Source of the DNA: Myxococcales bacterium
GTDB taxonomy: Bacteria > Myxococcota_A > Polyangia > Fen-1088
DNA length: 64,000 nucleotides
Assembly (NCBI GenBank): GCA_022184915.1
Contig: JAGTJU010000004.1
Coordinates: forward strand, 1-64,000
Reading direction: 5' to 3'
The notes below the pieces were generated by a model that saw only the letters and a list, made by a program, of their open reading frames with translations, was not told the origin of the DNA and ran no database searches. A program made the translations under genes and the position numbers. This document shows, in pieces, positions 33,629 through 42,518 of the stretch; within the stretch, counting starts at the first letter, position 1; the number at the start of each line of letters is the position of its first letter.

Positions 33629-35476
33629 GTGGTGGCGATGCCTCGAAACGCCGTGACCTCTCGCCGAGCCGATCGCGCCCTCTCTGCCATGTCCTACCAG
33701 GTGGCCCTCTCGGCTCCCGCCCGGCATGAGTTGTCCGTGACGATGGAGGTCCCCGCGCTCGACCAGGACACCTGCGTCCTCGCCTTTCCGGTCTGGACGC
33801 CAGGAAGCTACATGGTGCGCGATTTCTCCCGCAACGTCTTCGAGTTGGAGGTCACGGATCGGCAGGGCAAGCCCTTGCCGGTCGAGCGTCTCGAGAAGCA
33901 CCGTTGGCAGGTCAAGACGGGGGGCCGGCCCTTCCGCGTTTGCCACACCGTGTTTGCCTACGATCCCAGTGTCCGGGCGGCCTATCTCGACACCGACCGC
34001 GCGGTCCTCAATGGCACGAGCTTGTTCTTCTTCGTCGAGGGCCACGTCGAGCGTCCCTGCACGCTGTCCATCGACGCGCCTGCGGGCTGGACGACCTCCG
34101 TGGCGTTGCCTCGCAAAGGAGGCAAGTACCTCGCCGTCTCCTACGACGAGCTCGTGGATTCCCCCTGTGCGGTGGGAAAGCACGAACGGTACGCGTTTCG
34201 GGTCAAGGGTGTTCCCTTCGAGATTGCGTGGATGGGAGGCTCGAACGCCGACATGGATCGGGTCGTGGCGGGGGTGAAGAAGATCGTACAAGCCACCGGC
34301 ACCCTCTTCGGGGGCTTTCCTTTCGAGCGGTATGTCTTTCTCGTGCAGACGCAGCCTCGACGTGGGGGAGGTCTCGAGCACGCCGCCTCGTGCACACTCA
34401 ACGTGGACGCCATGGGGTTCGGCAGCGAGGCCGGTTACCAGAGCTTCTTCGAGTTGGTGGCCCACGAGTTCTTTCACGCCTGGAACGTCAAGCGCATCCG
34501 TGATGTGGTGCTGGGTCCCTTCGACTATGGCAAGGAAAACTACACGCGGCTTCTGTGGTTTCACGAGGGGTTCACCGATTACATGGAAACGCAGCTCGTC
34601 CTGCGGGCCGGGCTGCTCTCCCTCGATAAGTTCCTGGACGACACAGCAAAGCAGTGGCGCAGCTACGTCAACAAGCCCGGGAGGAACCGAACGCCGCTCT
34701 CTGAGCTTTCGTTCGAGGCCTGGATCAAGCAGTACAAGCCGAGCGAAGTGTTCACGAACCGCGCGATCAGTTACTACGAAAAGGGGCGTTGGGTCGCCTT
34801 CGTTTTGGACCTCATGATGCGAGAGCGCACGCGTGGGCGGCAAGGGGTTCCCGAGCTGTTCGTGTGGCTGTGGAACAACATCGCAAAGGCCGGTCGCTCC
34901 CTCACGGCCAGCGACATCCTGCACGCCGCGAACGAGGTCGGCGGGGCCGATTACACCAGCGTCTTTGCACGCTACGTGGACGGCACCGATGAGCTGCCGT
35001 TCCCGCGGCTCTGCGCGCACGCGGGCTTGTCCGTCGAGGCGAGGGATGCGGCTCGCGAGGAAAAAGATGCCCTGGCCCAGCGGCGCAAGCGGGCCTGGGC
35101 CGGGTTCACAATCAGAGGCGGGGCCTCGGGCGATGCGGCCATCGTGCAGAACGTTTTGCCCGACTCGCCGGCGGAGCGTTCGGGGCTGTCCTTTGGCGAC
35201 CACGTCGTGGCCGTCGCGGGCCACAAGGTCGATGCCACCAACGTCTTCGAGCGCATTGCCGACCACGACGAGGGCGCCCGCGTGAAGCTCACCTTTTTCC
35301 GTGACGAATGGCTGCGCGAGGTGGAAGTGAAGCTGGGGCGGAACCCTGACCAGACCTTCAAGCTGTCGATCGATCCGAAGGCGGGTGCGACCGCGCGGGC
35401 GGTTCTGCAGGGCTGGCTGGGCCTCGACGCCCAGGCGATGGAGGTGGCCCGGGGCAAACCCGCTCGCCGATCGTGA
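33629..35476 (+). CDS. M61-family (glycyl aminopeptidase-like) peptidase with PDZ domain
   Basis: About 615 residues, or fewer if the ATG at 33638 or 33689 is used. The N-terminal beta domain has VWTPGSYMVRDFSRN, a family hallmark. The zinc motif is HEFFH in ELVAHEFFHAWNVKRI, followed by LLWFHEGFTDYMETQ with the third ligand. The C-terminal 130 residues contain a PDZ domain (VQNVLPDSPAERSGLSFGD). Members remove N-terminal Gly or Ala. No signal peptide is obvious, so the location is uncertain. Confidence 0.9.
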   Translation: MVAMPRNAVTSRRADRALSAMSYQVALSAPARHELSVTMEVPALDQDTCVLAFPVWTPGSYMVRDFSRNVFELEVTDRQGKPLPVERLEKHRWQVKTGGRPFRVCHTVFAYDPSVRAAYLDTDRAVLNGTSLFFFVEGHVERPCTLSIDAPAGWTTSVALPRKGGKYLAVSYDELVDSPCAVGKHERYAFRVKGVPFEIAWMGGSNADMDRVVAGVKKIVQATGTLFGGFPFERYVFLVQTQPRRGGGLEHAASCTLNVDAMGFGSEAGYQSFFELVAHEFFHAWNVKRIRDVVLGPFDYGKENYTRLLWFHEGFTDYMETQLVLRAGLLSLDKFLDDTAKQWRSYVNKPGRNRTPLSELSFEAWIKQYKPSEVFTNRAISYYEKGRWVAFVLDLMMRERTRGRQGVPELFVWLWNNIAKAGRSLTASDILHAANEVGGADYTSVFARYVDGTDELPFPRLCAHAGLSVEARDAAREEKDALAQRRKRAWAGFTIRGGASGDAAIVQNVLPDSPAERSGLSFGDHVVAVAGHKVDATNVFERIADHDEGARVKLTFFRDEWLREVEVKLGRNPDQTFKLSIDPKAGATARAVLQGWLGLDAQAMEVARGKPARRS

Positions 35477-35519
35477 GCGGTGGCGCCATCGCGCCAGGGA
35501 GCGATGCTAGACTTGGATC

Positions 35520-36707
35520 ATGGCCCTCCGTCACCGCCCCAAGCTCGAGCGTGCGATCATCCTCGTGGCCGATGGCGTTGGATGTGGTCAGGCCCGCGAC
35601 GCGGCCGCCTACGGCGATGCGGGTGCCAATACGCTCGCCAACGTCGCGCGCGCCGTGGGCGGGTTGCAACTGCCCCACTTGCAGACCCTGGGGCTCGGGC
35701 ACGTGACGAAGGTGCTGGGGGTGCCGCCCGTAGCCGACGCGCAAGGGGCGTACGGCAGCTGTGAGGAGACCTCGGCCGGAAAGGATACGATTACCGGCCA
35801 CTGGGAGCTGGCCGGTCTCGTCACGGCCGAGCCCCTACCCACCTTCCCCCAGGGCTTCCCGCCAGACCTGCTTGATTCTTTGAAGGCGGCCTCCGGTCGC
35901 GGGGTCTTGGGCAACAAAGCCGCCTCGGGCACTGAGATCATCGAGGAGCTCGGCGTGGCCCATCTCGCGTCCGGTGACCTCATCGTTTACACGTCGGCCG
36001 ATTCGGTTTTGCAGATCGCTGCTCACGAAGCCGTCGTGCCGGTGGAAGAGCTCTACCGGATCTGTGAAGCGGCGCGGGGGCTCGCCGACGCACGAGGCAT
36101 CGGTCGCGTGATCGCCCGTCCCTTCGTGGGACGTCCGGGGGCGTTTCGGCGCACCTACAGCCGCCGGGATTGGCCCTTGCTGCCTCCCGCCGCCTCGTTG
36201 CTCGACCGCGTCTGTGCGGCCGGTCTGCCCGTCGTGGGGGTGGGCAAAATTCACGACATCTTTGCCGGACGGGGCTTGACCGCATCGATTCACACCGAAG
36301 GAAACCCCGACGGTATGAATCACACGCTTGCGGCCCTCTCCACGACAGACCGGGGGCTTGTTTTCGTGAACCTCGTCGACTTCGACATGCTCTACGGTCA
36401 TCGCAACGACGTATCTGGTTTCCGCAACGCGCTCGAGGATTTCGATCGCTGGATGCCTCGTTTCCTGGCGGCGCTTCGTCCCGGAGATCTCGCCTTCATC
36501 ACGGCCGACCATGGCAACGATCCAACCCGACCGGGAACCGACCACACCCGGGAGCGCGTGCCTCTGTTGGCTTTCGGGCCGGGGTGGCGTACGGGCCCGC
36601 TTGGTGTGCGCGAGAGCTTCGCCGACGTGGGGCAGACGATTGCCGAGGGGTTCGGGCTGGATCCGCTTGCGAACGGCCGATCCTTCCTGGATATGATGGT
36701 CGGGTGA
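35520..36707 (+). CDS. deoB: phosphopentomutase
   Basis: A 395-residue enzyme interconverting (deoxy)ribose 1-phosphate and 5-phosphate. It belongs to the alkaline phosphatase superfamily. Visible signatures are AIILVADGVGCGQARDA with the metal Asp, GANTLANVA with the phosphorylated Thr, KDTITGHWELAGL, IHDIFAGRGL and ITADHGNDPTRPGTDHTRER with metal ligands. It is the first gene of a tight salvage operon with deoA and punA. Confidence 0.95.
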   Translation: MALRHRPKLERAIILVADGVGCGQARDAAAYGDAGANTLANVARAVGGLQLPHLQTLGLGHVTKVLGVPPVADAQGAYGSCEETSAGKDTITGHWELAGLVTAEPLPTFPQGFPPDLLDSLKAASGRGVLGNKAASGTEIIEELGVAHLASGDLIVYTSADSVLQIAAHEAVVPVEELYRICEAARGLADARGIGRVIARPFVGRPGAFRRTYSRRDWPLLPPAASLLDRVCAAGLPVVGVGKIHDIFAGRGLTASIHTEGNPDGMNHTLAALSTTDRGLVFVNLVDFDMLYGHRNDVSGFRNALEDFDRWMPRFLAALRPGDLAFITADHGNDPTRPGTDHTRERVPLLAFGPGWRTGPLGVRESFADVGQTIAEGFGLDPLANGRSFLDMMVG

Positions 36708-38026
36708 AATCCTCGTCGCCCCGGCCTGTCCCGCGCTGGATCGCCACCAAGCGCGACGGTCTTGCCCTCGCCCCCGACGTCATCGACGCCTTCGTCGAAG
36801 GCGCGGCTGACGGTTCCATACCCGACTATCAGCTGTCGGCCATGCTGATGGCCGTACTATTCCGAGGGCTGACGGAGCCCGAACTCGTACGCTGGACCCA
36901 GGCCATGATCGCGTCGGGTGACACTCTGTCCCTCGAGGGCATCGAGGGCTTCAAGATAGACAAACACTCGACGGGCGGCGTCGGTGACAAGCTCTCGTTG
37001 TGCCTGGCGCCGGCCGTGGCGGCTTGTGGCGTGCGCGTGCCGATGTTGGCGGGTCGTGCGCTCGGGCATACCGGCGGCACCCTCGACAAGCTCGAAGCGA
37101 TCGCCGGCTTCCAGGTGGCTCTGTCACCTGCGGCGTTTCGCAAGGCGCTCCGCCAGGCGGGCTGGGTGATCGCAGGGCAGACGCCGAAGCTCGTGCCCGC
37201 GGATCGGGTGTTCTACGCACTTCGCGACGCCACCGGCACCGTCGAAAGCGTGCCGCTCATCGCTTCGTCGATTCTCTCGAAAAAGATCGCGGGTGGCGCG
37301 GACGCGTTGCTGATGGATGTGAAGGTGGGCAAGGGCGCGTTCATGCCCTCGATGGCGAAGGCCCGTGAGCTTGCGGCGACCATCGTGAAGCTGGGCAACG
37401 CCGCGGGTCTCGAGACGCGCGCGGTGCTCACCGACATGGACGATCCCCTCGGGCGCGAGGTGGGCAACGCCAATGAGGTCGCGGAGGCCATCGAAGTGTT
37501 GAAGGGCGAAGGGCCCGCTGACACCCGCGCGCTCACGGTGGCCCTGGGAGCGCAGATGCTGCTGCTCGCGCGCACGGTCGCATCCGTTTCGGAGGGCAAA
37601 CAGGCTGTGGCCAAGGCTCTCGATGACGGAACGGCGTGGGAGCTCTTTCGCAAAGGCGTGGCTGCGCAAGGAGGCGATCTGCGCCAGGTCGACGAGCCTT
37701 CCCGCCTTCCCCGGGCGCGCCGAAGCTGGGTGTTCGAGGCTCCCCGTGGGGGGGTGGTGGGTGGCATCGATGCGCGCCGCGTGGGGCTCGCCGCCACCGT
37801 GCTCGGTGCCGGGCGCTCGCGCAAGGAAGACGCGGTGGACCCGGGCGTGGGCATCACGTTCCACGTGCGTCGTGGGGCACGGGTCGGGCGCAAAGAACCC
37901 CTGTGCACGGTCTGGTACAACGACGCGCGACGCCTGGAGGCGGCACGGGTCGAGCTGGACGCGGCGTTTTCGCTCGACGCCCACGCCCCCGCACCTCGTA
38001 GGCTGCTCCGAGGAACCTTGTCATGA
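36704..38026 (+). CDS. deoA: pyrimidine (thymidine) nucleoside phosphorylase
   Basis: A 440-residue enzyme splitting thymidine or uridine with phosphate into base and pentose 1-phosphate. The GTG at 36704 overlaps the deoB stop. Signatures are IDKHSTGGVGDKLSL near residue 85, LGHTGGTLDKLEAI, RDATGTVESVPLIASSILSK and LLMDVKVGKGAFM. The C-terminal domain (GGVVGGIDARRVGLAATVLG) is the usual lid. The earlier in-frame start at 36170 would lie deep inside deoB and is rejected. The gene is coupled to punA by an ATGA overlap. Confidence 0.95.
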   Translation: MKSSSPRPVPRWIATKRDGLALAPDVIDAFVEGAADGSIPDYQLSAMLMAVLFRGLTEPELVRWTQAMIASGDTLSLEGIEGFKIDKHSTGGVGDKLSLCLAPAVAACGVRVPMLAGRALGHTGGTLDKLEAIAGFQVALSPAAFRKALRQAGWVIAGQTPKLVPADRVFYALRDATGTVESVPLIASSILSKKIAGGADALLMDVKVGKGAFMPSMAKARELAATIVKLGNAAGLETRAVLTDMDDPLGREVGNANEVAEAIEVLKGEGPADTRALTVALGAQMLLLARTVASVSEGKQAVAKALDDGTAWELFRKGVAAQGGDLRQVDEPSRLPRARRSWVFEAPRGGVVGGIDARRVGLAATVLGAGRSRKEDAVDPGVGITFHVRRGARVGRKEPLCTVWYNDARRLEAARVELDAAFSLDAHAPAPRRLLRGTLS

Positions 38027-38859
38027 AACCGACCTCGACCTATTACGACCGCGTGCGCGGGGCGGCAGAGGCCGTCTCGGAACGCCTCGATGCCGCCCAG
38101 GCCGACGTGGCCGTGGTGCTGGGCTCGGGCCTGGCCGGTGCGGCTGCGGTTCTGGAGAACGCGCGCTCCGTCCCTTACGCGTCCTTGCCCGGCTTTCCGG
38201 AGACCACCGTGGCGGGGCACCCAGGCCGCCTGGCGTGCGGGCTCGTGGCAGGCCGTAAGGTCCTCTTCTTCTGCGGGCGGGTTCACAGCTACGAAGGTTA
38301 CCCTTCCTCCGAGGTGGGGTTCGGCGTCCGGCTCTGTGCCACCTTGGGGGTGGGCACCCTCATCGTGACGAACGTGTCGGGCGGCGTCGATCCGGCCTTG
38401 AAGGTGGGCGAGATCGTCTCGATTTCCGATCACATCAACCTCACCGGCACCTCTCCTCTCACAGGCCCCAATGACGAGCGCTTCGGACCGCGCTTCGTCG
38501 ACATGACCGACACCTATACCCCCGAGTTGCGCAAGATCGCGGCCGAGGCGGCTCACGAACTCGGGCTGGGTGTGCTGCGCGAGGCGGTCTACGCCGGCAT
38601 GGCGGGCCCACAGTACGAGACACCCGCCGAGGTCAGGATGCTACGTTTGCTCGGCGCAGGCCTCGTGGGCATGTCCACCGTGCCGGAGGTGATCGTTGCG
38701 CGTCACGCGGGCTTGCGGATCCTGGGACTCTCGCTGGTGGCCAACCCCGCTGCGGGGGTGGAGGCGGCGCCGCTGCGGCACGAGGACGTCACAGACGCTG
38801 CCGCAGCGGGCACCAAGAGAATGGGCGCGCTTTTGGCCGGCATCGTACGCCGATTGTGA
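38023..38859 (+). CDS. punA: purine nucleoside phosphorylase
   Basis: A 278-residue PNP (trimeric type). It has VAVVLGSGLAGAAAVL, LPGFPETTVAGHPGRLACG, FFCGRVHSYEGYPSSEVGF, LIVTNVSGGVDP, AGMAGPQYETPAEVRML with the substrate-contacting Glu, and GLSLVANPAAG. It starts with ATG inside the deoA stop codon. It completes the set deoB-deoA-punA, which feeds pentose from nucleosides into central metabolism. Confidence 0.94.
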   Translation: MKPTSTYYDRVRGAAEAVSERLDAAQADVAVVLGSGLAGAAAVLENARSVPYASLPGFPETTVAGHPGRLACGLVAGRKVLFFCGRVHSYEGYPSSEVGFGVRLCATLGVGTLIVTNVSGGVDPALKVGEIVSISDHINLTGTSPLTGPNDERFGPRFVDMTDTYTPELRKIAAEAAHELGLGVLREAVYAGMAGPQYETPAEVRMLRLLGAGLVGMSTVPEVIVARHAGLRILGLSLVANPAAGVEAAPLRHEDVTDAAAAGTKRMGALLAGIVRRL

Positions 38860-38886
38860 CGCTCCAAGGCGCCCCGCGGATGCAGG

Positions 38887-38911
38887 GGCCCCGACGGGTC
38901 GCCGCGGGGCC
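38887..38911 (+). terminator. terminator-like hairpin after punA
   Basis: The arms GGCCCCG (38887-38893) and CGGGGCC (38905-38911) close an 11-base loop 27 bases after the stop. No T run follows, so termination efficiency is unclear. The rest of the gap before amtB (38912-39050) is AT-richer than its surroundings and probably contains the amtB promoter, though no clear consensus is visible. Confidence 0.4.
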
Positions 38912-39050
38912 GTGATTAACGCGACGCTCGTTTCCTATTTGTTTCGGAAAGTTGCCTGTACGTAAACAAGCCGTTTCTCTTCCGATAAATCAAATAGGTG
39001 CCAGACGTAAGGGTTTGTAACTCGATTCCGAGTCTTGTTTCCTTGGCGGC

Positions 39051-40367
39051 ATGGAAACAGCTCTGAAGATCGACACGGGTGACACGGCCTGGATCTTGGT
39101 TTCGACGGCGCTGGTGCTTCTCATGACACCTGGCCTCGCGTTCTTCTACGGCGGCATGGTGCGGACGAAGAACGTGCTTTCGACCATCATGCACAGCCTG
39201 TTCGCGATGGGCCTCGTGACTCTCGTCTGGGTGACGGTGGGCTACACGTTGGCCTTCGGCTCCGACAAGGGCGGGGTGATCGGCGGGTGGGAGCACCTCT
39301 TTTTGGCAGGCGTGGGGCTCGACCCGAAGGAGGGCATGACTATCCCCCATGCGCTCTTCATGGCCTTTCAGATGATGTTTGCCATCATCACGCCCGCGCT
39401 CATTTCGGGAGCTTACGCAGAGCGGTTGAAGTTCCGGGCCTACGTGCTGTTTTCCACCCTGTGGCTGCTGCTCGTCTACGCCCCGTCGGCTCACTGGGTG
39501 TGGGGCGGTGGGTTCCTCGCCGGCATGGGCGCGCTCGACTTTGCGGGCGGCACGGTGGTTCACATCAACGCCGGGATCTCGGCGCTCGTTTTCGCGATGG
39601 TGCTGGGGCCGCGTAAGGGCTTTCCGCGCGACAAGCACATCCCCCACAACTTGACGATGACCGTGCTGGGCACGGGGCTTTTGTGGTTCGGCTGGTTCGG
39701 CTTCAATGCGGGCAGCGCACTTGCGGCCAATGGGCTGGCCGCCATCGCTCTCGTCAACACGCACGTTGCGGCCGGAACGGGGGCCGTAGCTTGGACCGTG
39801 GTCGAGGCTCTTCGCTTCGGCAAGGCCAACGCGTTCGGGTTTGCCTCGGGTCTCGTGGCCGGGCTCGTCGCGATTACCCCCGCGGCGGGCTACGTGAGCC
39901 CCATGGCCTCGGTGATGATTGGCCTTTGTGCAGGTGTGGTTTGCTACGGCGCGGTCATCCTGAAAGAGAAGCTGGGGTACGACGACAGCCTCGACGCCTT
40001 CGGCGTGCACGGGGTCGGCGGCATCCTCGGCGCTCTTTTGACGGGCGTCTTTGCGGAGAAGGTCTGGAACGCAGCCGGAAACGACGGACTGCTCGCTGGC
40101 AACCCTGGGCTGCTATGGACACAGGCCGTGGCCACCTTCGTTTCCATGGCGTACTCGGCCGTGGCCACGTTCCTCATCGTCAAGCTGGTCGAAAAAACGG
40201 TGGGTCTGCGCGTCTCCGAGGAGGTCGAGTACGATGGTCTCGATGTCAACCTGCATGGCGAGCAGGGCTACGCGATGGGGCCCACGGCGCAGGCCCACTC
40301 GATTCTCGCTCCGGGCGGAACAGCCTTGGCAGCGGAGGAAGCTGCCGCAGTCCGCGCCGGGTCGTAG
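39051..40367 (+). CDS. amtB: ammonium transporter (Amt family)
   Basis: A 438-residue transporter with 11 predicted helices. Typical stretches are MTPGLAFFYGGMVRTKNVLS, YAPSAHWVWGGGFLAGMGALDFAGG in two parts, FGWFGFNAGSALAANG and DDSLDAFGVHGVGGILGALL, which carries the second pore His. The C-terminal tail of about 45 residues is the region that meets GlnK in other bacteria, but no glnK is next to it. It imports ammonium across the inner membrane. Confidence 0.95.
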   Translation: METALKIDTGDTAWILVSTALVLLMTPGLAFFYGGMVRTKNVLSTIMHSLFAMGLVTLVWVTVGYTLAFGSDKGGVIGGWEHLFLAGVGLDPKEGMTIPHALFMAFQMMFAIITPALISGAYAERLKFRAYVLFSTLWLLLVYAPSAHWVWGGGFLAGMGALDFAGGTVVHINAGISALVFAMVLGPRKGFPRDKHIPHNLTMTVLGTGLLWFGWFGFNAGSALAANGLAAIALVNTHVAAGTGAVAWTVVEALRFGKANAFGFASGLVAGLVAITPAAGYVSPMASVMIGLCAGVVCYGAVILKEKLGYDDSLDAFGVHGVGGILGALLTGVFAEKVWNAAGNDGLLAGNPGLLWTQAVATFVSMAYSAVATFLIVKLVEKTVGLRVSEEVEYDGLDVNLHGEQGYAMGPTAQAHSILAPGGTALAAEEAAAVRAGS

Positions 40368-40394
40368 ACCCCCTTCTCGCGCGCACACGGCGGC

Positions 40395-40421
40395 GGGCCG
40401 GGTTCTCGAGAGCACCGGCCC
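40395..40421. terminator. bidirectional hairpin between amtB and the cytochrome gene
   Basis: The arms GGGCCGG (40395-40401) and CCGGCCC (40415-40421) flank a 13-base loop in the 59-base gap between two convergent genes. It could stop transcription from both sides, although T runs are short. Confidence 0.5.
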
Positions 40422-40426
40422 GCGTC

Positions 40427-41242
40427 TCATTGGGTTCCGCTGCGGTGGATGGCGTGCAACCAGTTCCACAGCTTGGTGACGTCGGCGTCCTTGATGTGGT
40501 TGAGCACGGGCATGGTCCCGTCAACGTATCCGGTGACCTTTTCGTGGAGGCTCGGGATCTCGCCCTCGTTCGTTTGTGCCAGGGGAGGGATGCGCCGGTA
40601 GGCGTCCATGTGGCTCAGGAAGTCAGGTCCGCGGGTCGCGCCTTGTCCGCCGATGCCGTGGCAGGCCTGGCAATGCTGCAGATAAAGCTTCCATCCCGCT
40701 TTGTTCGGCACACGGCGGGTGGGCTGCGCCAGCTGTGCCTCGAATGCGCGCCAGGTCACGAGACGAATCGAGGCAAGTTGCGTGGGTGAATGCCACAGGA
40801 TGTAGCGGCCGGCCTTGCGGCCATAGACCACCTTGGGGCAAGTCAGCTCGAACTTCTTGTCAACGGGGTAGGTGCTGCTGAACCGTTCGAGCACGTCTCC
40901 GTGGAAAAACGCCACGAAGAGCGCATCGACCTCGGGCCGATCGCTCAACTTGACCGGGATCTGCATGCCATCCGTGTACGCGAAGACCACTGTGTCGACC
41001 CGCTTCGGCGTCGCGAGCTGGCCGAGCAGTTTGCGCAGGGGTAGGCCGCGCACGCTGTGCTCCCGGCCGTCTTGCACGTCGAAGACCTTCGTTTGCTCCA
41101 GCACGTCCGCGTTGAGGATGACCTCGCGACGGGCGTTCGGGGCACCGACGATCGGGCCCTCCTCGACCACCAAGGGCGCCGCCGCGTCTGCCCAAGCGGG
41201 GGGCGCGGCCAGCAGGAACACGCACACAAGGAACTTCTTCAT
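40427..41242 (-). CDS. secreted mono-haem c-type cytochrome with N-terminal extra domain
   Basis: A 271-residue protein with a signal peptide (MKKFLVCVFLLAAPPAWA). Residues about 25-160 form a beta-rich domain (VILNADVLEQTKVFDV, RGLPLRKLLGQLATP), loosely like small pterin-enzyme-type folds. Residues about 175-265 form a cytochrome c with CQACH as the haem-binding CxxCH and a likely Met ligand in DGTMPVLNHI. It acts in the periplasm. Its redox partner is unknown, and no oxidase is adjacent. Confidence 0.82.
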   Translation of the reverse strand: MKKFLVCVFLLAAPPAWADAAAPLVVEEGPIVGAPNARREVILNADVLEQTKVFDVQDGREHSVRGLPLRKLLGQLATPKRVDTVVFAYTDGMQIPVKLSDRPEVDALFVAFFHGDVLERFSSTYPVDKKFELTCPKVVYGRKAGRYILWHSPTQLASIRLVTWRAFEAQLAQPTRRVPNKAGWKLYLQHCQACHGIGGQGATRGPDFLSHMDAYRRIPPLAQTNEGEIPSLHEKVTGYVDGTMPVLNHIKDADVTKLWNWLHAIHRSGTQ

Positions 41243-41442
41243 GAGATGTCAGTCAGCAAAGCGTATGCCTCGCGGTAGGCGACTTTTGGCGGGCAGATTC
41301 GGTGGAAGCTGCACCCGCCCACGATATTCCCAGCACGATTTGCGCGTACGGTGCCAGCCCGCCAGGCGGGTATGGTATTCGTACGAGGTATGGAGATCGT
41401 GGGGCGACCTACCGACGTGATGACCGGGCAAGAGGTGGCTGC

Positions 41443-41811
41443 ATGAGCCAGTCGCCCGATCTTCGCCTGCTGCAGGCCAATGAACGCACGTTCCTTGCCT
41501 GGATTCGGACGGGTCTGGCCCTGGTCACGTTCGGGTTCGTCATCTCGCGCCTGGGCTCGTGGCTCGTACCCGGCGTGGCGGCGCCGCCCGAGCCTCGCTA
41601 TCGCCTGCTGACGGGCGCCGCATTGGGCGGAGCCTTCGTCGTGGTGGGTGTCGCGGTCAACGGCTTGGCCCTGGCCCGGTACGTGTCCGCCCGGCGCGCC
41701 CTTTTCCGTGGCGAGGACGGCGACACGCACGCCTGGATGCCGCTCGCGTTCGGCGCGCTCGTGACTCTGCTTGGTCTCTTGATCGGGCTCTTCGTGGTCT
41801 GGGGCTTCTGA
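41443..41811 (+). CDS. DUF202 (YidH-like) membrane protein
   Basis: A 122-residue protein starting at ATG 41443, preceded by AGAGGTGG. It has the DUF202 hallmark LLQANERTFLAWIRTGLALV and three membrane helices (LALVTFGFVISRLGSWLV, ALGGAFVVVGVAVNGLALA and FGALVTLLGLLIGLFVVWGF). The family is widespread, and its function is not firmly known. It converges on ktrA with a 19-base gap. Confidence 0.88.
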   Translation: MSQSPDLRLLQANERTFLAWIRTGLALVTFGFVISRLGSWLVPGVAAPPEPRYRLLTGAALGGAFVVVGVAVNGLALARYVSARRALFRGEDGDTHAWMPLAFGALVTLLGLLIGLFVVWGF

Positions 41812-41830
41812 AGCCGGCGGTGGCCCGGCC

Positions 41831-42484
41831 CTAGCCCAGCTTGGCGAGCCGCTTGAGGTCCTCGGGCCGGCCCGCGACGAGCAAGGCATCGGAAGGCGTC
41901 AGCGGTTTTTGCGGGTCCGGAAGGCCGATGCGGTCTGTGAGCATGTCGTGAACGGCCACCACCTGGATGTGCCTCTGCTGGGTCAGGCGAAGATCGATGA
42001 GACTCTTTCCCTCCCAGGAGGCGGGGACCGCCATCTCCTGGATGGCGAATTGGTCGGTGTAGGTGACGTACTGGAGCAGGCTTCCCGTGGTGACCTTGGA
42101 GGCCAGGTTCCGTGCCGCCTCTTTCTCGGGGAAAATCGTGTCGCTCGCACCGAGCGCGGTCACGATGCGGGCCTGCTCTTCGGACCTGACCTTGACGTAG
42201 ATCTCACTGATTCCGAGATCGTGTAGCCCCAAGAGGGCCAAGATGCTGGCGCCGAGATCACCACCTGTCGAGATGATCCCCGCATCTGCATCCGAAGCGC
42301 CTGCCGCCTCGAGCACGCCCTTTTTCGTAGCGTCTCCCACGAGCGCCCGCGTGACGAACGGGCCGATGGCGTCCACGGCCTCGGCTTGCTTGTCGAGCAC
42401 GACCACGTCATGTCCGCTCTCGTAAAGGCGGCGGGCCACCGAGGAGCCGAAGTTTCCAAGACCAATGACTACGAATCGTTTCAT
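41831..42484 (-). CDS. ktrA: KtrA/TrkA-type potassium uptake regulatory subunit
   Basis: A 217-residue RCK protein. The ATG at 42484 gives MKRFVVIGLGNFGSSVA, the Rossmann glycine motif. RALVGDATKKGVLEAAG and SILALLGLHDLG follow, then an RCK_C domain (about 140-215, with PLTPSDALLVAGRPEDL). It binds nucleotides and gates the KtrB channel. It lies 34 bases after ktrB in the same direction. Confidence 0.92.
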   Translation of the reverse strand: MKRFVVIGLGNFGSSVARRLYESGHDVVVLDKQAEAVDAIGPFVTRALVGDATKKGVLEAAGASDADAGIISTGGDLGASILALLGLHDLGISEIYVKVRSEEQARIVTALGASDTIFPEKEAARNLASKVTTGSLLQYVTYTDQFAIQEMAVPASWEGKSLIDLRLTQQRHIQVVAVHDMLTDRIGLPDPQKPLTPSDALLVAGRPEDLKRLAKLG

Positions 42485-42518
42485 CTTCGTTCTTTTCGAG
42501 GCGATCGAGTACGGCACT

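Noticed and set aside
36170-36703. Long N-terminal extension of deoA
   Set aside because: It lies entirely within deoB in another frame and is Arg-rich; the GTG at 36704 gives the normal family start.
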